Shown: one piece after another, positions 1 to 7,103 of the stretch
Numbering within the stretch: position 1 is the stretch's first letter
How the letters are laid out: every line of letters starts with the position of its first letter
DNA from: Pseudofrankia saprophytica
GTDB lineage: Bacteria; Actinomycetota; Actinomycetes; Frankiales; Frankiaceae
NCBI RefSeq assembly: GCF_000235425.2
Contig: NZ_KI912266.1
Location: 2,575,817-2,617,184 of the forward strand
Direction of reading: 5' to 3'
Length of the DNA stretch: 41,368 bases
Program-made: the position numbers and the translations under genes
Notes under the pieces: model-generated
Seen by the model: the letters and a program-made list of their open reading frames with translations, nothing else
Databases searched by the model: none
Told to the model about the DNA's origin: nothing

Positions 1-291
1 CGCGGGGGCGGGCTTGACAGGAGTGGACGGGGCGGCGGGGGCCTGGGCCGCGGGCGCCCCGGCGGCCGCGGTCGGTGACTCGGCTGGCGTGGTGTCGATG
101 ACCGCGCGAGCGCTCTCCGGGTCCGTGTTGTCGGTCGCGGTGGGTGCGCTCGGGTGATAGTCGGAGAGGAACTCACGCCATTCGGGTGACACGCTGTCCG
201 GATCCGCGAGGTACTGCTGGTAGATCTCGAACACCAGCCACTCGTTGGTTCCGAAGTCAGGTCCTGACGCGGGTACCGTCGGTGCTGTCAC
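1..291 (-). CDS. kgd: Multifunctional 2-oxoglutarate decarboxylase/dehydrogenase E1 (Kgd/SucA-type), N-terminal part only
   Basis: Ninety-seven codons are present; the gene runs off the left edge. The reading begins at a GTG (289-291) and quickly gives FGTNEWLVFEIYQQYLADP followed by SVSPEWREFL. This is the short N-terminal E1-type helix that recruits the E2 core in actinobacterial Kgd/SucA. An Ala/Pro-rich linker (about residues 60-97) follows, as expected before the fused acyltransferase-like domain of the family. Known role of the family: thiamine-diphosphate-dependent decarboxylation of 2-oxoglutarate in the TCA cycle, within a mixed 2-oxoacid dehydrogenase complex. A weak AGAGG lies about 10 nt upstream of the GTG. 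Upstream (292-400) the leader carries two related GC hairpins, described separately. Identification is secure, but nothing can be said about the catalytic domains, which lie outside the window. Confidence 0.9.
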   Translation of the reverse strand, partial: MTAPTVPASGPDFGTNEWLVFEIYQQYLADPDSVSPEWREFLSDYHPSAPTATDNTDPESARAVIDTTPAESPTAAAGAPAAQAPAAPSTPVKPAPA

Positions 292-727
292 GGGGCCAAT
301 CGCCTCTATCCAGGTGGAGACTTCACTTCTGTCGAAAGGGGCCTTCGAAAGGCCCTTCCGCTACCGCCTGTCTAGGCTACTCGCCGGGCCGAAGGCCCCT
401 GGCGCTGCCCTTTGCGGCATATCAGCATGACGCCGCTCGCGGCGGCGTCACCGCGCCCGCCGGGGTGGTCGATGGTGGCGAGGCGTGGTCGCGGGGCTGC
501 CCTGAGGCATCCGTCGGGGCATCGACGGCGCGGCATTCTGGTTGTCTCCCCCATCGGTGGCGTACGGCATCGCCTGTCGTGGTTGAGTGGCTACCCGCTG
601 GCTCGCGGGCGCCGCCGATGTGAGTTTCCCAGCATCACGACCCGCCCGCCGGCCCGTCGCCCGGCTCGACGGAAGTGTCGGACCTCCCCGCGTCCGGTGC
701 CGGTGGCGGCGTGCGACGCTGCCCGGC
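292..727. other. Divergent intergenic region between kgd and hydantoinase-A-like gene
   Basis: About 430 bp without a convincing gene. The open frames here have Arg/Pro/Ala-rich compositions typical of GC-driven frames. The kgd-proximal part (338-398) holds two GC-rich hairpins. No clear sigma-70 -35/-10 pair was found for either flanking gene. A TAGCCT on the minus strand near 376-381 could be a -10 for kgd but has no good -35. Confidence 0.5.
338..398 (-). promoter_or_regulatory. Two related hairpins in the probable kgd leader
   Basis: One perfect inverted repeat is GGGCCTT/AAGGCCC with a 3-nt loop (338-354). The second is GGGCC/GGCCC with a 3-nt loop (386-398). On the minus (kgd) strand both contain a GGGCCTT(T)CG core. 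If kgd transcription begins upstream of 400, both would form in the 5' leader. Neither is followed by a T run in the kgd direction, so they are not ordinary terminators. Function is unknown. Confidence 0.4.
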
Positions 728-2995
728 GTGGTGGCGCAGCGACGGGACGGTACGGGAGCCGCCGCGGCGGCTGGGCTGCTGGGCGAGCCGGGCGCGGCGG
801 AGCCGCCGGGCTTCCGGGTGGGGATCGACGTCGGCGGCACCTTCACCGACCTCGCCGCCGTCGCGCCGGACGGGCGGACGCTGTTCGCGAAGGTGCCCTC
901 CGTGCCGGCCGACCCGTCGGTAGCCGTCCTGGCCGCGCTCGCCGCGGCGGCGCTCGGCGGCCAGCCGGACCCGTCGGGCGCCGGGGAGCGGGCCGGGTGG
1001 GTCGAGCGGTTCGCCCACGGCACGACGGTCGCGACCAACGCGCTGCTGGAACGGGCGGGTGCCCGGACGGCGCTGGTCACCACCCACGGCTTCCGGGACG
1101 TCATAGAGATCGGCCGCCAGAACCGGCCGTCGCTCTACGACCTGACCAGGGACCGGCCCGCCTCGCTGGTCCCGCGCGAGCTGCGGTTCACGGTGCGCGA
1201 GCGCTGCGGACCGGACGGGGTGCTGGAGGCCCTCACCGCCGGCGAGACCGCCCGGGTGGTCGAGCGGGTCGCGGCGGTCGACGGGCTCGAGGCGGTCGCC
1301 GTCTGCCTGCTGTTCTCGTTCGCCTGGCCGGAGCACGAGCGGCGGCTGGCCGAGAGCCTGCGGGCCCGGCTACCCGGGGTGACGGTCGTCGCCTCCAGCG
1401 AGGTGCTGCCCGCCTTCCGTGAGTACGAGCGGTTCGCCACCGCCACCGCGGACGCCTATCTGACGCCGAAGCTCTCCGCCTACCTCACCCGGCTGCGCGG
1501 CCGGCTGGCGGCGGTGGGAATCGGCGAGCCACTCGTGATGCAGTCCTCGGGCGGGGTGGCGCGGCTCGCCGAGGCCGCCGCGCACGCGGCCACGTGCGTG
1601 CTGTCCGGCCCGGCGGGCGGGGTGGTGGGCGCGGCCTACGTCGCCGGTCTGTCCGGGGTGCGTGACCTGCTGACGTTCGACATGGGGGGCACCTCGACCG
1701 ACGTCGCGCCGGTGCTCGGTGGCCGGGCGCTGACCACCTCCGAGTCGGTGCTGGCCGGAGTTCCGATCATGCTGCCGGCGGTGGACGTGCACTCCGTCAG
1801 CGCGGGCGGCGGCTCGATCGCCTGGGTCGACTCGGGCGGCGCGCTGCGGGTCGGGCCCGCCTCCGCCGGCGCCGATCCCGGGCCGGCGTGCTACCAGCGA
1901 GGCGGGCGCGAGGCGACGGTGACCGACGCCGACCTCGTCCTCGGCTACCTCGGCGACGGGGCCAGCCTCGGCGGCACGGTCACCCTGTCCGCGCCGGCCG
2001 CGGCGGCGGCGCTGGAGCGCCTCGGCGCGCGCCTCGGCCTCTCGGCGCTCGCCGCCGCCGCCGGGGTGGTCGCCGTCGCGGACGCCGAGATGACCAGGGC
2101 GTTGCGGGTGGTCTCCATCGAGCGTGGCCTCGACCCACGCACGTTGGCGCTGGTCGCGTTCGGCGGCGCGGGCGGGACACACGCCTGCGCGCTCGCGGAG
2201 GCGCTCGGGATGACGACGGTGCTGGTGCCCAGGGCCGCGGGCGTGCTGTCCGCGCTGGGGCTCGCGCTGGGGGACGTGCGCCGTGACCACACGGCGCCGC
2301 TGCGCGGGCGGCTCGGCGACGTGGACCTCGCCGGCGCCTTCGGCCGGCTCGCCGGCCAGGCGGCGGCCACGGCCCAGGGCTCCGGCGGTGGGGACGAGAG
2401 GGACGGCGACGAGAGGGACGGCGACGAGGCGGGCGAGGACGAGGGGGGCGGTGAGGACGGCCTGCTGTTGGAACGGCAGGTGGACTGCCGCTACGCGGGG
2501 CAGGCGCACGAGCTGACCGTCTCCGCCGGGTCACCCACGCCCGGCGACGCTGACGATCCGGCCGGCGCGAACGTGGCCCTGGCGACCGCCGTGCGTGCCG
2601 CCTTCGAGGAGACCCACGTCCGCCGCTACGGCCATGCGGCGCCCGACCGGGACGTCGAGGTCGTCGCCGTCCGGCTGGTGGCCACCGTCCCCGGTCTGCG
2701 CCCCGCCCTCGCCGCCGAGCCGGCGGACCCGGCCGCCGCGCGGACCCGTCGCGGCGTCTGGCTGGGCGGCCACGAGGCTGGTCCCGGCCGGCTGGCGGGG
2801 GAGCCCGGCCGCGAGACCGCCGCCGCGGGCTGGCGCGAGGTCGACGTGGTCGCGCGGGCCGCGCTCGGCCCCGGCGACACGGTGGTCGGCCCGGCCGTCG
2901 TCGAGTTCGCCGAGGCCACCTGCCTGGTCCGCCCCGGCTGGACCGCGCGCGTCGACTCCGTCGGCACGCTCTGCCTCACCCGTCCCGCCGACTGA
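728..2995 (+). CDS. Hydantoinase A / oxoprolinase-family ATP-dependent hydrolase subunit (orphan)
   Basis: About 755 residues from the GTG at 728 (an adjacent GTG at 731 is equally possible). The frame is open further upstream, but the extra residues look non-coding and no clear ribosome site decides the start. The N-terminal nucleotide-binding motif VGIDVGGTFTDLAAV is followed by FAHGTTVATNALLER, VMQSSGGVARL, the ADPGPACY stretch and GGAGGTHACALAEAL. These are in the order of HyuA/5-oxoprolinase N-lobe, hydantoinase_A and C-terminal domains. Family role: ATP-dependent opening of hydantoin or 5-oxoproline rings, normally with a HyuB partner. No hyuB-like gene is adjacent; the next gene is thiL on the other strand, so the substrate cannot be assigned. 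Odd: an Asp/Glu/Gly-rich insert (around 2385-2460) contains a 15-bp unit repeated in tandem. Confidence 0.85.
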   Translation: MVAQRRDGTGAAAAAGLLGEPGAAEPPGFRVGIDVGGTFTDLAAVAPDGRTLFAKVPSVPADPSVAVLAALAAAALGGQPDPSGAGERAGWVERFAHGTTVATNALLERAGARTALVTTHGFRDVIEIGRQNRPSLYDLTRDRPASLVPRELRFTVRERCGPDGVLEALTAGETARVVERVAAVDGLEAVAVCLLFSFAWPEHERRLAESLRARLPGVTVVASSEVLPAFREYERFATATADAYLTPKLSAYLTRLRGRLAAVGIGEPLVMQSSGGVARLAEAAAHAATCVLSGPAGGVVGAAYVAGLSGVRDLLTFDMGGTSTDVAPVLGGRALTTSESVLAGVPIMLPAVDVHSVSAGGGSIAWVDSGGALRVGPASAGADPGPACYQRGGREATVTDADLVLGYLGDGASLGGTVTLSAPAAAAALERLGARLGLSALAAAAGVVAVADAEMTRALRVVSIERGLDPRTLALVAFGGAGGTHACALAEALGMTTVLVPRAAGVLSALGLALGDVRRDHTAPLRGRLGDVDLAGAFGRLAGQAAATAQGSGGGDERDGDERDGDEAGEDEGGGEDGLLLERQVDCRYAGQAHELTVSAGSPTPGDADDPAGANVALATAVRAAFEETHVRRYGHAAPDRDVEVVAVRLVATVPGLRPALAAEPADPAAARTRRGVWLGGHEAGPGRLAGEPGRETAAAGWREVDVVARAALGPGDTVVGPAVVEFAEATCLVRPGWTARVDSVGTLCLTRPAD
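2393..2422 (+). repeat. 15-bp in-frame tandem repeat inside hydantoinase-A-like gene
   Basis: The unit GACGAGAGGGACGGC occurs twice head to tail and continues into a partial third copy. It encodes an acidic DERDG repeat inside a low-complexity linker. It probably arose by slippage, since the flanking family motifs are unaffected. Confidence 0.8.
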
Positions 2996-3116
2996 CGGTG
3001 TCCCGACGCCGGGCCGTCTCCACGCTGTGCGTTCTCGATGCCGGGCGGCGTGGCGGAGTGACGCTGTGCGACAGACATTGCGCACAGTAGGGACTTTCGC
3101 CCCGTCGTCCGGCGCC

Positions 3117-3143
3117 GGGAACAGTCTCGTGGCCTGCGTCGTT
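3117..3143 (+). promoter_or_regulatory. Candidate ECF-sigma-type promoter
   Basis: GGGAAC (3117-3122) is followed after exactly 17 nt by CGTT (3140-3143). This matches the GGGAA(C/T)-N16-18-(C)GTT pattern known for SigR/SigH/SigE-type ECF promoters in actinobacteria. An overlapping TAGCAT (3143-3148) could also serve as a -10 for another sigma. No gene starts directly downstream on this strand. The expected transcript would run from about 3152 to the terminator at 3246-3283. Confidence 0.4.
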
Positions 3144-3151
3144 AGCATGAC

Positions 3152-3283
3152 CGTGCCGGTCCGCATCATGGCCCCCGGACCTAAAACACGTCGCTACGAG
3201 CGACATTGCCCCGTGAGGCGACCTGGCGGGCCGGTGCTTTTCGTCAAGATCGCGCCCCTTCGGGGGCGCGATCTTGTTTTTTT
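3152..3283 (+). ncRNA. Candidate small RNA (about 130 nt) ending in a strong terminator
   Basis: The stretch is bounded upstream by an ECF-like promoter and downstream by an intrinsic terminator. It contains two further possible hairpins: GGTCCG pairing with CGGACC (about 3158-3181), and GTCGC-TACGA-GCGAC (about 3190-3205). It has no convincing open frame. The terminator points in the plus direction, and no plus-strand gene ends between 2995 and it. Alternatives are a long 3' UTR of the hydantoinase-A-like gene, or a diverged member of a known actinobacterial sRNA family such as 6C, whose six-C loops I do not see here. Confidence 0.4.
3246..3283 (+). terminator. Perfect Rho-independent terminator
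   Basis: A 13-bp perfect stem AAGATCGCGCCCC / GGGGCGCGATCTT encloses a TTCG tetraloop and is followed by G and seven T. It is the clearest intrinsic terminator in the window and is unusual for such GC-rich DNA. On the minus strand the T run is only two bases, so it works mainly for plus-strand transcription. It also lies just downstream of the end of thiL on the other strand. Confidence 0.9.
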
Positions 3284-3297
3284 GGGACACTGGTCTT

Positions 3298-4248
3298 CTA
3301 GGGACGTCGGTAGTGGTCCCAGCCCTGCGCCCCCCGGTAGGGGCTGCCGTCGACCAGGACTCCGGAGCCCTCGGACACCTCGCCGATCAGGGTGACGCCG
3401 GCCGGCAGCGGAACGGTCGGCGGGAGACACGCGACGAAGGCGTTGTCGTCGCCACCGGTCAGGATCCAGCGCAGCGGGTCGGCGGCCAGGCGGGTGGCGG
3501 CCGTGCGCAGCGGCTCGGCGACGTCGAAGGCGCCCGAACGCAGCTCGACGCGGACGCCCGACGCGGTGGCGATGTGGCCGACGTCGGCCAGCAGGCCGTC
3601 GCTGACGTCGCACATCGCGCTCGCGCCCGCGGCCGCCAGCGCCAGGCCGGCGGCGTAGGGCGGCGCGGGACGGCGGTGGGCGTCCAGGAGCTCGACGGGG
3701 TCGCCCGCGCTCGTGTCCAGCAGCTCCAGGCCGGCCTGAGCCCAGCCCAGGCGGCCGGCGAGCACGACCCGGTCACCCGGGCGCGCCCCGGAGCGCTGGA
3801 CGGGCTCGGCGCCGCCCAGGTCGCCCAGCGCGGTGATGGCGAGGATCACCCGGTCGGCCGAGCTCACGTCCCCGCCGGCGACGACGGCTCCGAGCTCGGC
3901 GCACTCGTCGCGCAGCCCGTCGGCGAGCCGCAGCACCCAGGCGACCGGGAGGTCGCCCGGCGCGGCCAGGCCGACCAGCAGACCGGTCGGCCGGGCTCCC
4001 ATCGCCACGACATCGCTGAGGTTCTGCGCCGCGGCCTTGCGGCCCACGTCGTACCCGGACGAGTAGTCGCGGCGGAAGTGCCGGCCCTCCAACAGCAGGT
4101 CGGTGGTGGCCACGACGCGGCCGTCCGGGGCGGCGAGCAGCGCCGCGTCGTCACCCGGGCCGATCAGCAACCCGTCGCCGCCGGGAAAGCGGGCCGTGAT
4201 CGCCCTGATCAGGCCGAACTCGCCGAGATCGGCCACGACGCCCGTCAT
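3298..4248 (-). CDS. thiL: Thiamine-monophosphate kinase
   Basis: This 316-residue protein has the usual length of ThiL. It phosphorylates thiamine monophosphate with ATP to give thiamine diphosphate, the cofactor that Kgd, encoded nearby, needs. Visible motifs are GEFGLI near the start, GPGDDAAL (metal and nucleotide binding), TTDLLLEGRHF, KAAAQNLSDVVAMGA, VVAGGDVSSA, CDVSDGLLADVGHIA and TGGDDNAF, in family order. All core Asp residues are kept. The start ATG at 4248 gives the canonical short N-terminus. The gene stands alone on the minus strand and its end faces the terminator at 3246-3283. Confidence 0.96.
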   Translation of the reverse strand: MTGVVADLGEFGLIRAITARFPGGDGLLIGPGDDAALLAAPDGRVVATTDLLLEGRHFRRDYSSGYDVGRKAAAQNLSDVVAMGARPTGLLVGLAAPGDLPVAWVLRLADGLRDECAELGAVVAGGDVSSADRVILAITALGDLGGAEPVQRSGARPGDRVVLAGRLGWAQAGLELLDTSAGDPVELLDAHRRPAPPYAAGLALAAAGASAMCDVSDGLLADVGHIATASGVRVELRSGAFDVAEPLRTAATRLAADPLRWILTGGDDNAFVACLPPTVPLPAGVTLIGEVSEGSGVLVDGSPYRGAQGWDHYRRP

Positions 4249-5148
4249 CGGAAGTGGGCGGGTGGGGAGGGGAGCACGCCCGGCACTCTAGCCGCGCGGT
4301 CCGTCGCCGGTCCTGCGCCAATCGCGTACATCACTCGCGCCGAATGCGGCGTTCTTCGTGAATCCGCGCGCGGAGGTACGCGGATGTACGCGGACCAGCC
4401 CGCTCGCGGCCAAGCCGGCTGGCTGGTCCGGCGCCGGACGCGGGCGTCGTCTATCGGGACGACGAATAGCGCCGGTTTCCGCGGTATCGGGCCGCCGTTT
4501 TTCTTTGTGTGCGACGTCCGGCCGGAATCCTTTGACGTGTGTGCGCCGAATCCGGGCGGGAAACGGTGGCGTCGCGCCGGAGCGGCCGTCCGTGGTCGGC
4601 CACACGGTCGACCACGGACGGCTCGCGGGTCCGGCGTCGCGGCGCGGTCGCCACGGCCGGTAGCGCGATTCAGCCGCCGCCGGGTCGTCGCCGGGCCGTC
4701 GCCGGGCCGCCACCACGCCGTCGGCGGGCGGGGCGTGTGCGGCGTCACGATCGGCGAGGCGGCTGGCCGAGGAAGGCGCGGCCGGCGGCCGGATGGCCGG
4801 GCAAGCGGTCCCGCTGGCGCGGGATCGGCACTGCTCCGGCGGGTACCGAGCGGCGTCCGTGGGCTGGGCGCCGACGGCTCCCGATGTTCCGTCCCGGCGG
4901 CACCTTGGACGTTCGACGGGCAGGGCCATGATGGGATGCCGTCGATGGCAACATCGCTGACATCTGACCGTCATATCCCGCTGGGACTCTGACGGCCGTG
5001 CCGCTCGTCATCCCCTGCCGCCCGTATCGCCCGGCGGTGCCGGCCGCGTACGCCTCGACGCCGAGGCCGCGGACGCACCCCGGGCAGGTACCCGGCGCCT
5101 CGCCGGACACCGGCGGGCAGGCCGGGACCAGGCGACGGTAGGGCGCCG
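4249..5148. other. 900-bp gene-free region
   Basis: The open frames on both strands here are Arg/Pro/Ala-rich and match no family I recognise. The region holds one strong hairpin (4585-4622), a short AT-richer patch around 4490-4530 and another around 4940-4990. These may be promoter regions for thiL and the acetamidase gene, but I cannot fix -35/-10 boxes. Confidence 0.5.
4585..4622. repeat. 17-bp inverted repeat / hairpin with 4-nt loop
   Basis: The arms at 4585-4598 and 4609-4622 are perfect 14-base reverse complements (GCCGTCCGTGGTCG / CGACCACGGACGGC). Pairing continues inward through one G-T wobble and two G-C pairs, leaving an ACAC loop. No T run follows on either strand. It could be a GC-type terminator, a regulator-binding palindrome, or an element of an unrecognised RNA. 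Confidence 0.75.
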
Positions 5149-7059
5149 GTGGCACTGCAGCCAGGGAAGGGAAAGGTCGAGGGCAAGCACTACCTGCCGT
5201 CCACCCCGGAGACGGTCCGCTGGGGGGAGCTGCCGACGGCGCGTACCAGGCCGGTGCTGACCGTGGACACGGGCTCGACCGTCACCATCGACACGGTCAG
5301 CCAGGAGGGCATCCTGGAGGACCAGGGCCGCGACCCCGACGCGTTCTTCGGCCGCCACGGCGTCACTTCGGCCGAGGTCCTCGAGGACGCCAGGGCGATC
5401 GCGGCGTCCGGGATACCCCACCGCTTCGGCATCGACGGCCCGCACATCGTCACCGGCCCCGTGCACGTCCGCGGCGCCGAGCCCGGTGACGTGCTGCGGA
5501 TCGAGGTGGTGTCGCTGCTGCCCAGAGCCCGGTACGGCGTCATCTCCAACCGCCACGGGCAGGGCCTGCTCGCCGGCGAGTTTCCCGAGGGACCGCCGCC
5601 GGACGAGGACGCCGACTCCCGGCACTGGCACGGCTTCCGGACCGTCAGCAGCTTCTGCGCGGTCGAGCGCCGGCGCGGCAAGCTGTTCGGCGCGCTCGAC
5701 GCGGCGACGGTCGGCGGCGCGCGGGTACGGTTCCCGCTCACGCCGTTCATGGGAATCATGGCGGTGGCCGTGGACACCGGCGCGGAGTCCGGCGCCGAGG
5801 GTGACGGCGAGGCGGCGGTCACGGTCCCGTCGACGTCGGTCGGGCTGCACGGCGGGGCGCTGGACTGCCGGGAGCTGGGAATCGGCGCCCGGCTCTACCT
5901 GCCGGTCCAGGTGCCCGGGGCGCTGTTCGCGGTCGGGGACCCGCACTACGCGGCCGGAGACGGCAAGGTCGGGCTGACCGCGCTGGAGGGACCGCTGCGG
6001 GCGACCTTCCGGCTCACCACCCTGCGGGAGCCGGCCGCGCGGGCGGCGCTCGGCGCGCTGCGGGAGCCGTTCGTCGAGACGGAGACGTCCTGGCTCACGC
6101 TGGGGCTGGACGTCGACGTCACCGAGGCGGTCAGGCGGGCCGCCCGTTCGGCGGTGCTGTTCATCTCCAGCCGGCTGGGGCTGGAGCGCGCCGCCGCGCT
6201 CGCCTACCTGACGGCGGCGGCCGACTTCGGGATCAGCCAGGTCGTCAACGGCGTGCACACCGCCTACTGCCGGCTGCGGCGGGCCGACTTCAGCGAGACG
6301 CCGCCCCGGCCGCGGCTGCCCCGTGCCGCGCTCGGCCGGCTGGTCGGCAGCGGTGACGAGGAGGACGACGGGCTCGACCTGGACACCGCGATCGACGCCG
6401 AGATCCCGGACAACGGGTCCCGCGACACCATCACCCGTCATGGCGGCGGCCGCGGCCGGCCGTCCACGGGCGCCGGGACCGCCAAGGCACCCGCCACCGG
6501 AGCCAACCCCGCGGACGCGGATGGAGACGGGCAGGAGGTGGCGGCCTCCGAGGGCTCGGCCGACGGGCCCGTCGTGGACGGACCCGCCGCCGGCGGTGCC
6601 GCCATCGACGGGTCCGCTGCCGACGGCGCGGCTGTCGACGGGTCCGCTCCCGACGGGTCCGCTGACGACGGCCGCATTGCCGACGAGTCAGCTGTCGACG
6701 GGCACGTCGTCCCCGCACCTGGTGGCGACAGGCTCGACCCGGAGCCCGCCGGCGTGACCCCGGATGCCCTGAGCGGGGACGGGGACGAGGACGGCGACGT
6801 GCCGGCGATCCCGGTCCAGCAGGAGGCCACCACCGGCTCGTCCCGCCCGTCCCCGCGTGCCGGCCAACGGTCGCGCGATCATGACGAAGCCCGCGCGGCC
6901 GGCGGCCAGCCCGCGGGTGTCATCGGCCAGCGGTCGCGCGATCATGGCGAGGCCCGTGCCGCCGGAGTCCGGCAGCCAGGTCGCGAGCCCGCGCCGCGCG
7001 GCGCGGGCAAGGCGACCGGTCGCCCGGCCCCCGACAGCCCGTCCACCGCCGGCCGCTGA
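5149..7059 (+). CDS. Acetamidase/formamidase-family protein with long low-complexity tail
   Basis: This is a 636-residue protein; the GTG start at 5149 is preceded by GGTAGGG. Residues 1 to about 385 match the FmdA/AmdA fold. The stretch TVTIDTVSQEGI, then GPHIVTGPVHVRGAEPGDVL, then a Phe/Pro-rich LTPFMGIMAVA segment and DCRELGIGARLYLPV are typical. The family hydrolyses short-chain amides to ammonia and a carboxylic acid in the cytoplasm. Family members are usually around 300-420 residues. Here about 250 residues are added at the C-terminus, made of Asp-Gly-Ser repeats (about 515-575) and two copies of a 14-residue GQRSRDH(D/G)EARAAG unit. The tail looks disordered and its role is unknown. 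The gene has no partner in the same orientation. Confidence 0.82.
   Translation: MALQPGKGKVEGKHYLPSTPETVRWGELPTARTRPVLTVDTGSTVTIDTVSQEGILEDQGRDPDAFFGRHGVTSAEVLEDARAIAASGIPHRFGIDGPHIVTGPVHVRGAEPGDVLRIEVVSLLPRARYGVISNRHGQGLLAGEFPEGPPPDEDADSRHWHGFRTVSSFCAVERRRGKLFGALDAATVGGARVRFPLTPFMGIMAVAVDTGAESGAEGDGEAAVTVPSTSVGLHGGALDCRELGIGARLYLPVQVPGALFAVGDPHYAAGDGKVGLTALEGPLRATFRLTTLREPAARAALGALREPFVETETSWLTLGLDVDVTEAVRRAARSAVLFISSRLGLERAAALAYLTAAADFGISQVVNGVHTAYCRLRRADFSETPPRPRLPRAALGRLVGSGDEEDDGLDLDTAIDAEIPDNGSRDTITRHGGGRGRPSTGAGTAKAPATGANPADADGDGQEVAASEGSADGPVVDGPAAGGAAIDGSAADGAAVDGSAPDGSADDGRIADESAVDGHVVPAPGGDRLDPEPAGVTPDALSGDGDEDGDVPAIPVQQEATTGSSRPSPRAGQRSRDHDEARAAGGQPAGVIGQRSRDHGEARAAGVRQPGREPAPRGAGKATGRPAPDSPSTAGR
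6861..6965 (+). repeat. Pair of 42-bp direct repeats, 63-bp period
   Basis: Copies at 6861-6902 and 6924-6965 agree at 37 of 42 bases and share the core GGTCGCGCGATCATG. They encode GQRSRDH(D/G)EARAAG in the acetamidase tail. Four differences are transitions and one is a transversion. The unit may belong to a dispersed repeat that inserted in frame. Confidence 0.75.
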
Positions 7060-7060
7060 C

Positions 7061-7082
7061 CGCCCGGGCCCGCCGCCGGGCG
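7061..7082. terminator. Candidate bidirectional terminator
   Basis: CGCCCGG (7061-7067) and CCGGGCG (7076-7082) form a 7-bp stem with an 8-nt loop. It lies between the convergent acetamidase and helicase-nuclease genes, starting one base after the former's stop codon. There is no T run, as is common for terminators in very GC-rich genomes. Confidence 0.45.
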
Positions 7083-7103
7083 AGGAGTGTCCGGTGGGCG
7101 CGC

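Noticed and set aside
12-18. TTGACA -35-like hexamer near the left edge
   Set aside because: It lies inside the kgd coding region and has no -10 at a suitable distance.
3152-3283. Known actinobacterial 6C small RNA
   Set aside because: The 6C family is defined by two loops with at least six consecutive C. This interval has only shorter C runs, so I leave it as unassigned.
4288-4974. 228-codon minus-strand frame in the region after thiL
   Set aside because: Composition is Arg/Pro/Ala with scattered Cys and His, overlaps several equally long frames on both strands, has no clear ribosome site and resembles no family.
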